A stretch of 11,050 nucleotides of DNA from Candidatus Woesearchaeota archaeon (lineage in GTDB: Archaea > Nanobdellota > Nanobdellia > Woesearchaeales > GW2011-AR4), in assembly GCA_013330825.1 (NCBI GenBank), contig DUHN01000072.1, positions 7,502 through 18,551 on the forward strand, read 5' to 3'. The position numbers and the translations under genes are program-made. Below, one piece after another: positions 6,550 to 11,050 of this stretch (positions are counted from its first letter, which is position 1; each line of letters begins with the position of its first letter). Below the pieces are notes generated by a model. It saw nothing but the letters and a program-made list of their open reading frames with translations, had not been told where the DNA came from and ran no database searches.

Positions 6550-7524
6550 CTATTTCAGCCGCGAGACAGAAAGGTCAAGCAGTTGATGAAGCGCCTGCCG
6601 GCACGGGGACGCGGGGAGGGAATCAAGCGCCTGCTCCGCCTTCCGCATCTCCTCATTCACCGCTTTCCACACGCTCTCCCCGACATGGCGCATGGCTATC
6701 ATCCTCCTCAAGAGGCGCATATCCTCCATGCATCTTTCTGCCGTGGACGCACGCGACGCTTTCGGCACCTGTTGAAGCAGCAGCAGCGCAGGCAGGGTCC
6801 ATTCCCCCTGCCGGATGTTTTCCCCCGGCCTCTTGCCCAGCGTCTTCTCGTCGGAGACGATGTCGAGATAATCGTCGATCATCTGGAACCCCCTGCCGAA
6901 ATGGAAGCCGAAAAAGGGCAAGGCGCTTCCTTCCAGCCCCGCAGCACAAGCCCCCATCCCGCACGCCGCCCGGAAGAGCGCAGCCGTTTTCCTGTCGATG
7001 ATGGCATCGTATTCTTTCAGGCCCATGGCCTTGCCCCTTCTCCAGACTTGGAGCACCTGGCCTTCGCAGACATCCTTTACGGCACGCGAGGCGATGCCGA
7101 TGAGCGCGGGATTTCCTGTCTCCGCGAGCAGCATGAACGCGCGGGCAAGCAGGTAGTCCCCCGCGCAGATGGCCACATTGTCCCCATGGAGGGCGTTGAC
7201 GGTCGGCTTGCGGTGCCTGAGAAGGGAAGCATCCATCACGTCATCGTGGACGAGGGTGGAGACGTGTATCAGCTCGACTGCCGCGGCGGTCTTGGCAATA
7301 CTCTCCCTGCGGCCCCTGCCATCCTTTCTTCGGCGGTAGGCACCGGCATGGGCCGAAAGCAGCACCATGGCCGGGCGGAGGCGTTTCCCGGGGGATGCCC
7401 GCAGGGCGCGGTTGATCTTCCTCAGCTCCGGCACCGTGCCTTCCGAGAGGGAAGCGGCGATGATGCGCTCCACGTCCTCCATCTCTTTCCGGACTGGCCT
7501 GTAAACATCCTGGAGCGTCGCCAT
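6550..7524 (-). CDS. Polyprenyl diphosphate synthase (trans, IspB/HepT type)
   Basis: Adds isopentenyl diphosphate units head to tail onto an allylic diphosphate to build a trans-polyprenyl chain, in the cytoplasm. The 324-residue product has GKRLRP (46-51), the first aspartate-rich motif DDVMD (94-98) and the second DDYLD (217-221), all usual for the family. Five residues before the first motif sits Ser 89. Bulky Phe or Tyr there caps short products, so a small residue favours a long chain such as a quinone tail; this is an inference. The usual late GK-x-T-x-P motif reads GEWTLP (about 240-245), with Glu instead of Lys. I start at the ATG at 7524, four bases after the prenyltransferase stop; a TTG at 7551 would overlap it. 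Translation is probably coupled to the gene upstream. Archaeal lipid GGPP synthesis is the alternative role. Confidence 0.88.
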   Translation of the reverse strand: MATLQDVYRPVRKEMEDVERIIAASLSEGTVPELRKINRALRASPGKRLRPAMVLLSAHAGAYRRRKDGRGRRESIAKTAAAVELIHVSTLVHDDVMDASLLRHRKPTVNALHGDNVAICAGDYLLARAFMLLAETGNPALIGIASRAVKDVCEGQVLQVWRRGKAMGLKEYDAIIDRKTAALFRAACGMGACAAGLEGSALPFFGFHFGRGFQMIDDYLDIVSDEKTLGKRPGENIRQGEWTLPALLLLQQVPKASRASTAERCMEDMRLLRRMIAMRHVGESVWKAVNEEMRKAEQALDSLPASPCRQALHQLLDLSVSRLK

Positions 7525-7528
7525 GGTG

Positions 7529-8452
7529 CTACAAGAGCCTGTCGAGGACAAAGCTCAGGCTAAGGAGCAACCCAAAAGAAAGGTGGAGCATGATGGTGGA
7601 GGCGTTCGCCGGCAGCAATGCCCTGAGGTCCTCTCCCTCCCGGATGTAGCGCCGTGAGGCCAGGAACGCCCTGATGGCCAGCGGAAGGGTGAGGAAGACA
7701 AGCAGCGCGAACAGGGGAAGCAGCCCCACCACGATGAAGATGGCGGCGAACCCATAGGTGAAGAACAGGAGGTTATGGTAGGCGCCCATGGCCTCGCGCT
7801 TTCCCAGCAGCACAACCGCGGTTTTTTTCCCAACACTCCTGTCGGCGTCATAGTCGGGGAATTCGTTGACGTACAGCACCAGCCCGATCAGGAGGCCGAC
7901 GGGGACGGACGCGAGCAGCGACACGCGGTCAACAGCCCCCGAGTACACGGCGTAGCTGCCCATCACCACCAGAGGGCCGAAGCAGACGCCTGTGAGCAGC
8001 TCGCCGAAGCCGCGGTAGCCGAGCTTCAGGGGAGGAGCCGTGTAGAAGAACCCGATCAGCCCGCCGGCGATGCCGATGATCACCAGCACGATATAGCGGG
8101 TTTCCCCATAGAGCCATGCCATGGCCGCCAGCGCCAGAACAAAAAACGTGAAGGAGACGTTCCTGACGCTCTCCGCCTTGATGAGGCCATCCTGGATGAC
8201 CCTGCTCCCGCCGCTGAACGGCGTGGGGGTGGTGTTCGCCTCGTCATTTCCCGACTTGTGGTCGTAATAGTCATTGGCGAGGTTCGTGCCCAGGTGGGCG
8301 AATGAGACGCCCAGTAGCGTCACCGCGAACAGGAGCCAGCCAAAGGGAAAGCCCTGCTGCCAGGCGATTGCGCTGCCCAGTATGACCGGGACTGCGGTCG
8401 CGGTCAAAAAAGGAAGGCGCATTGCCTTTGCCCATGTCTTCAGCGATGCCAT
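7529..8452 (-). CDS. menA: UbiA-family prenyltransferase, MenA type
   Basis: Integral membrane enzyme that transfers a polyprenyl chain to an aromatic ring, most likely 1,4-dihydroxy-2-naphthoate, to give demethylmenaquinone. The 307-residue product has eight or nine hydrophobic segments. The first aspartate motif is NDYYDHKSGND (60-70), followed by TPFSGGSRVIQDG (77-89), a MenA-like feature. The second is NEFPDYDADRSVGKKT (196-211). The archaeal lipid enzyme DGGGP synthase would instead show an NKPxRPI segment after the first motif, so I favour quinone synthesis. A GGTGA ribosome site overlaps the stop of the upstream flavoprotein gene, and the prenyl synthase start follows four bases after its own stop. 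The three genes therefore form one operon. No methyltransferase or naphthoate-pathway gene is visible, so the exact quinone is open. Confidence 0.85.
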   Translation of the reverse strand: MASLKTWAKAMRLPFLTATAVPVILGSAIAWQQGFPFGWLLFAVTLLGVSFAHLGTNLANDYYDHKSGNDEANTTPTPFSGGSRVIQDGLIKAESVRNVSFTFFVLALAAMAWLYGETRYIVLVIIGIAGGLIGFFYTAPPLKLGYRGFGELLTGVCFGPLVVMGSYAVYSGAVDRVSLLASVPVGLLIGLVLYVNEFPDYDADRSVGKKTAVVLLGKREAMGAYHNLLFFTYGFAAIFIVVGLLPLFALLVFLTLPLAIRAFLASRRYIREGEDLRALLPANASTIMLHLSFGLLLSLSFVLDRLL

Positions 8453-8456
8453 CCAT

Positions 8457-8461
8457 TCACC
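8457..8461 (-). promoter_or_regulatory. Ribosome binding site of menA
   Basis: GGTGA, four bases before the ATG at 8452 and overlapping the TGA of the preceding gene. It supports the chosen start and translational coupling. Confidence 0.6.
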
Positions 8462-9044
8462 ATCCGTAAAATCTTTCCATCCTTCTCTGCACGGTTTTTC
8501 TCAGCCGAGCGGCCTTCCTGCCATCGAATGCCGTGCAGCTCCCGAACTGGCACACACTGGTCTTTATGCCGCAGAAGCCGAGCGTGTCCTTGGCCATGAT
8601 CTTGGCCGCCCTGTCGCGCAGGAAAATCCACGCCAGGATGCGGTTCGTGCCTCCGGTGATGAACAGGAGGGCTTTCCTGCCCTTGAGCAGCTTGACGGGA
8701 ATCCCATAAGGGAGGAACCTGAACGCGAAATGGGATGTCAGCACGCGGTCGAGCCAGCCCTTGAGGATGGCAGGCATGGAATTCCACCAGATGGGATAGA
8801 TGAATATCAGCCTCTCCGCCCTTTTTATCTTCTGCTGGAACGCCTTGTTCCGGGGGGAGATGGCGCGGCCGCCTGCCGTGTAATGCTCCTTCTCGTGAAG
8901 GAGGGGATCATATTTCATCGCGTAGAGATCGATAAGCTCGTAGCCTTCCCCCTTCTCTTTCATCAATCGTTCCACCTCGTCCCTGATTGTGGAACAATGG
9001 CCCCTGGTCTTGGGATGCGCGTAGATGATGAGTGTCTTTGCCAT
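8457..9044 (-). CDS. NAD(P)H:quinone oxidoreductase-like flavoprotein (Flavodoxin_2 fold)
   Basis: A 195-residue member of the NQO1/MdaB/KefF group, soluble FMN- or FAD-dependent enzymes that reduce quinones by two electrons with NAD(P)H. The N-terminal strand TLIIYAHPKTRGHCST (4-19) forms the phosphate-binding loop for flavin. The segment YPIWWNSMPAILKGWLDRVL (83-102) is the family's signature around the flavin ring, and ITGGTN (129-134) fits the second flavin-contact loop. Length is typical and there is no signal peptide. It is the first gene of the operon with menA and a polyprenyl diphosphate synthase, which makes a quinone a plausible substrate. It could instead act on small quinones or nitro compounds in detoxification. 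The ATG at 9044 has only a weak purine-rich site before it. Confidence 0.85.
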   Translation of the reverse strand: MAKTLIIYAHPKTRGHCSTIRDEVERLMKEKGEGYELIDLYAMKYDPLLHEKEHYTAGGRAISPRNKAFQQKIKRAERLIFIYPIWWNSMPAILKGWLDRVLTSHFAFRFLPYGIPVKLLKGRKALLFITGGTNRILAWIFLRDRAAKIMAKDTLGFCGIKTSVCQFGSCTAFDGRKAARLRKTVQRRMERFYGW

Positions 9045-9088
9045 GCCGTGCTTTCCTATTCTTTACCCTGCCGGGCTATGATAATCCA

Positions 9089-9115
9089 ATAATAAAAATA
9101 ATAAAAAAAGAAGAA
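9089..9115 (-). terminator. T-rich archaeal terminator after doxX
   Basis: Ten bases past the doxX stop the minus strand is almost pure T with scattered A over about 27 bases, including a run of seven T. Runs of T without a hairpin end archaeal transcripts. The same 80-base gap must also carry the promoter for the flavoprotein-menA operon; TTATTATT at its downstream edge could serve as an A/T box, but this is uncertain. Confidence 0.6.
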
Positions 9116-9124
9116 TGGGCCTGC

Positions 9125-9550
9125 CTAGAACTTGTCGTGCCTCAGGATGGCCTTCTCCAGGCTCCAGGCCCGCGCGCCGTTCACCATAATGACGAGGAAC
9201 GATGCCAGGAAGAGCAGGGGCAATTCCCCCTGATTCGCCAGCGGGTTGATCCCGTTCGGGAAATGGACTATCGCCAAGGCAGTGATCATCACGACAGACC
9301 CCAGGAACGCCGCGCTTCTGGTGAACAGGCCGAGCAGGATGCACGCTCCCCCGACGAGCTCAATGGTGGCCGCGGCATAGGCAAGCGCCAGCGGCAGATG
9401 GAACAGGCCGGCGAACTTTGCTATGGTCGTGCCGTCCCCCATCAGGCCGTACTTCTGCGCGCCGTGCAGCATGAACAGCAGCCCGACAATAACGCGGAAC
9501 GCCAGATAAGGGTAGTCGCCGCATCTCTTCATCAGCTTTCCGATTGTCAT
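9125..9550 (-). CDS. DoxX-family membrane protein
   Basis: A 141-residue integral membrane protein with four predicted helices. Family motifs are RVIVGLLFMLHGAQKYG in helix 1, a central ELVGGACILLGLFTRSAA block, and NQGELPLLFLASFL before the last helix, which ends in WSLEK. Named relatives include DoxD, a subunit of archaeal thiosulfate:quinone oxidoreductase, and DoxX proteins linked to oxidative stress and thiol homeostasis in bacteria; most members are uncharacterised. I start at the ATG at 9550 because a near-perfect ribosome site, GAGGTGG, lies six bases before it. The GTG at 9565 would lie just before that site. It is the last gene of the four-gene operon and is followed by a T-rich terminator. 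A role in passing electrons to quinone fits the neighbours but is not shown. Confidence 0.85.
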   Translation of the reverse strand: MTIGKLMKRCGDYPYLAFRVIVGLLFMLHGAQKYGLMGDGTTIAKFAGLFHLPLALAYAAATIELVGGACILLGLFTRSAAFLGSVVMITALAIVHFPNGINPLANQGELPLLFLASFLVIMVNGARAWSLEKAILRHDKF

Positions 9551-9556
9551 ATTGTA

Positions 9557-9563
9557 CCACCTC
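9557..9563 (-). promoter_or_regulatory. Ribosome binding site fixing the doxX start
   Basis: GAGGTGG, six bases before the ATG at 9550, is close to the ideal complement of the archaeal 16S tail. It decides against the alternative GTG at 9565. Confidence 0.65.
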
Positions 9564-9573
9564 ACGGATACTG

Positions 9574-10161
9574 TTATGTCTTTGCCTTGCTTTTTCGGCT
9601 CTTGCTATTTAATAATTTCTCTTTTCCCGGCCTTTTTCCCGTTGATGCGGCAACGCCGGCCACATAGCCGATGACGCCCGCGACGAGCACGCCAGCGGCC
9701 ATGAACAGCACGCCCCACGCATTGGTGAGCATGCTCCCTTGCGCTGCCGCGCCGTTGACCGTGAGGGGGATATCAGCGGCAGCGACGGCCTCTGGGTTGT
9801 CGCCGTCATAGAACCGCACCGCGAGCGTGTACTCCCCTCCCCTTGGAAAGATGAGGCTCATCGGCGCCACGCCGTTCTCCGGCAGGTACATTCCCGCGTA
9901 GACGACGCCCTGGTCGGTGGAGAGGCGCATCCACATCTTGTCCGTCTTCGCCGCCTCCTTGGTAGTGGCGTTGAACAGGCCGATGCTCAGGTAGACCGGA
10001 TGCTGCGCAAGGAGGGGATCGGGATCATAGCCCACGTCGATGGTGTAGCCATTGGCTTCCTTGTCGAGGCCTCCTTCCAGATGGGCGGAGGAAAGGGGTA
10101 GGGCCAGCAGGAGCATTACCCATGCGGCGATGCCAAGGAAAACGCTGTTGCCCTTCAACAT
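9574..10161 (-). CDS. Secreted, C-terminally membrane-anchored protein of unknown function
   Basis: The 195-residue product starts with a signal peptide (hydrophobic 8-25, cleavage probably after SSA at 24-26), which would leave His 27 as the first mature residue. An extracytoplasmic domain of beta-strand character follows, with YTIDVGYDPDPL (39-50), HPVYLSIGLFNATT (about 54-67) and a GGEYTLAVRFYDGD strand. A membrane helix lies near 145-170, and the tail is strongly basic (KRPGKEK...KSRKSKAKT), so the C terminus is cytoplasmic. The layout resembles small immunoglobulin-like envelope proteins such as YtkA/FixH or CopC relatives, but I cannot assign it to one. Its ATG overlaps the stop of the rhodanese gene, and an AGGTGA ribosome site lies six bases before it. 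The context suggests an envelope redox or metal-handling role. Confidence 0.75.
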   Translation of the reverse strand: MLKGNSVFLGIAAWVMLLLALPLSSAHLEGGLDKEANGYTIDVGYDPDPLLAQHPVYLSIGLFNATTKEAAKTDKMWMRLSTDQGVVYAGMYLPENGVAPMSLIFPRGGEYTLAVRFYDGDNPEAVAAADIPLTVNGAAAQGSMLTNAWGVLFMAAGVLVAGVIGYVAGVAASTGKRPGKEKLLNSKSRKSKAKT

Positions 10162-10766
10162 CCGAATTCACCTTCTATGGGGCACGCTTTCGATGCCGCT
10201 TTTTTCGGTGCCCCGGGCTCCTTGCCTGAAACGATATAATCCTCCGCCCTGGTGAGATTCCATTCATGCTCATGGTTCCAGAGCGTCCACTGGTAGCGCC
10301 ACTCGTTCCAGCCGATGCCGAGGTGCTTGACGTAGATTCCCCTTTCCGCGAGCATCTTCCCTATCTTCCTGCCGGTCATGCACGGCATGCTGTAGCAATA
10401 GACGATGATGCCTTTATCCTTGGGCAGTTCCTCAAATCCCCCGACAATGCGCTCGATGTCGCCATAGGCCGAGGTATCCGGATCCTTGTATGCGGGAATG
10501 CTGACTGCGCCGGCGATATGCTCCTTCTCGTATTCCTGCGCGCTCCTGAGGTCGACGAGCACGTAGGAGCTGTCGCCTTTCTCCATCATCTTGCGCAGGC
10601 TGTGGGGAGAGACATGGACGGCATTCTCCACGTCGTAGAATTCCGTGATGAGGTCTTCCTCGCTCGGATGCAGGGCCTTGTCGGAGACTACCGCGCCGAG
10701 AATCCCGCCCAGCAGCCCCAGAATCAATGCGCCTGCCAGCACGAGGACACTTTGGCCATTGTTCAT
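10155..10766 (-). CDS. Membrane-anchored rhodanese-domain protein
   Basis: Rhodanese domains carry sulfur on a cysteine as a persulfide or act in thiol chemistry. The 203-residue product has an N-terminal membrane anchor (about 7-27) that should place the domain outside the membrane. The domain runs from about 50 to 165 and has VLVDLRSAQEYEKEHIAGAV (69-88), a rhodanese hallmark. The active-site segment YCYSMPCMTGRK (123-134) carries C124 and C129, four residues apart, instead of the usual single Cys loop. The domain ends with a Trp-rich stretch (153-169, WNEWRYQW then WNHEHEW). Two more cysteines, C195 and C203, lie near the C terminus. The start overlaps the preceding stop as ATGA, with AGGTGA four bases before it. 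Lying next to a DsbB-like gene, it may be a thiol-disulfide or sulfur-transfer protein of the cell envelope. Confidence 0.85.
   Translation of the reverse strand: MNNGQSVLVLAGALILGLLGGILGAVVSDKALHPSEEDLITEFYDVENAVHVSPHSLRKMMEKGDSSYVLVDLRSAQEYEKEHIAGAVSIPAYKDPDTSAYGDIERIVGGFEELPKDKGIIVYCYSMPCMTGRKIGKMLAERGIYVKHLGIGWNEWRYQWTLWNHEHEWNLTRAEDYIVSGKEPGAPKKAASKACPIEGEFGC
10168..10173 (-). promoter_or_regulatory. Ribosome binding site of the secreted-protein gene
   Basis: AGGTGA, six bases before the ATG at 10161 and inside the end of the rhodanese gene. Confidence 0.6.
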
Positions 10767-11050
10767 CCGCTCACCTTCTTTGGATGGGTAGCCGTTGCCC
10801 GCCCCGCACCCTTCGTCCCTTTCCCTCTGCCGAGGAGGGCCATGCTGACGATGATGATGAGGAACGCCACCAATGCCATGAGCGGGATGGTGACGAAGCC
10901 GAAGGTCATGATGGGGGTCGATGCGCAGCTCGGCCCTGTCGCGGAGCAGGAAGACGTGATTGGGGAGATGGCGTTGTACACCTGAAGGCCGTAATGGTAG
11001 GCGGCTATGGGAGCGCCGATGACGGCAAGCGGCAGGGCATATCTCCTCAC
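10763..11050 (-). CDS. DsbB/BdbC-like disulfide bond formation protein, C-terminal part
   Basis: The visible 95 residues are the second half of a small membrane thiol oxidase that reoxidises a DsbA-type partner and hands electrons to quinone. They show a helix (ALPLAVIGAPIAAYHYGLQ, about 5-23), an extracytoplasmic loop with C35 and C42 (SCSATGPSC), and a final helix after TFGFVTIPLMALVAF. This matches the second helical hairpin and second cysteine pair of the BdbC family, usually about 140 residues long. The first two helices and the CxxC pair should lie beyond the window edge; the GTG at the boundary is probably not the true start. A basic tail follows. Its stop overlaps the rhodanese start as ATGA, so the two genes are cotranscribed. 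No DsbA partner is visible in the window. Confidence 0.8.
   Translation of the reverse strand: MRRYALPLAVIGAPIAAYHYGLQVYNAISPITSSCSATGPSCASTPIMTFGFVTIPLMALVAFLIIIVSMALLGRGKGTKGAGRATATHPKKVSG
10771..10776 (-). promoter_or_regulatory. Ribosome binding site of the rhodanese gene
   Basis: AGGTGA, four bases before the ATG at 10766, inside the end of the DsbB-like gene. Confidence 0.6.

Noticed and set aside
6583..7563. Long open frame (326 residues) on plus opposite the prenyl synthase
   Set aside because: The minus strand carries both aspartate-rich motifs and coupled starts; the plus frame has no recognisable domain.
7529..8452. UbiA protein as DGGGP synthase of archaeal lipid synthesis
   Set aside because: The segment after the first aspartate motif is FSGGSRVIQ, as in MenA, not the NKPxRPI type of the lipid enzyme; the neighbouring quinone reductase also fits MenA.
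8274..9092. Open frame of 272 residues on plus opposite the flavoprotein
   Set aside because: It runs across the gap between two convincing minus-strand genes and has no family features.

Overview
The window looks archaeal. Several starts (4820 on plus; 5858 and 6510 on minus) have an A/T box such as TTTAAATA or TATATA about 26-32 bases upstream and no Shine-Dalgarno sequence, as in leaderless archaeal transcripts. Internal operon genes instead carry AGGTGA/GGTGA ribosome sites that match the archaeal 16S tail. The DNA is moderately GC-rich and compact, with many overlapping stops and starts. Gene content (an aspartokinase-homoserine dehydrogenase fusion, bacterial-type G6PD, DsbB/MenA/DoxX-type membrane proteins) does not fix a lineage. 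A small-genome archaeon with horizontally acquired metabolic genes is a reasonable guess, but no rRNA or ribosomal marker is present to test it.

Left part, plus strand: a gene-free 214-base leader with hairpins (1-214), then glucose-6-phosphate dehydrogenase (215-1723), a bifunctional aspartokinase/homoserine dehydrogenase (about 1857-4772) and a cyclase-family metal hydrolase (4820-5461). Each appears to have its own promoter.

Middle: a small helical orphan gene on minus (5469-5858), then a gene-poor stretch (5859-6144). The stretch holds a 200-base element bounded by perfect 15-base inverted repeats (5927-6126). Its centre folds into consecutive hairpins, and a related two-hairpin core sits in opposite orientation at the left edge of the window. 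A second orphan gene (6145-6510, minus) follows.

Right part, all minus strand, reads right to left as two operons. The first is a DsbB/BdbC-like thiol oxidase (cut by the window edge), a membrane-anchored rhodanese-domain protein, a secreted or anchored beta-type protein and a DoxX-family membrane protein, ending in a T-rich terminator near 9100. The second is an NAD(P)H:quinone-reductase-like flavoprotein, a MenA-type prenyltransferase and a polyprenyl diphosphate synthase. Together they suggest a quinone-linked envelope redox module: the second operon makes the prenyl tail, attaches it to a quinone ring and reduces a quinone, while the first moves electrons from extracytoplasmic thiols or sulfur compounds toward quinone. 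That link is an inference from neighbourhood and family knowledge.
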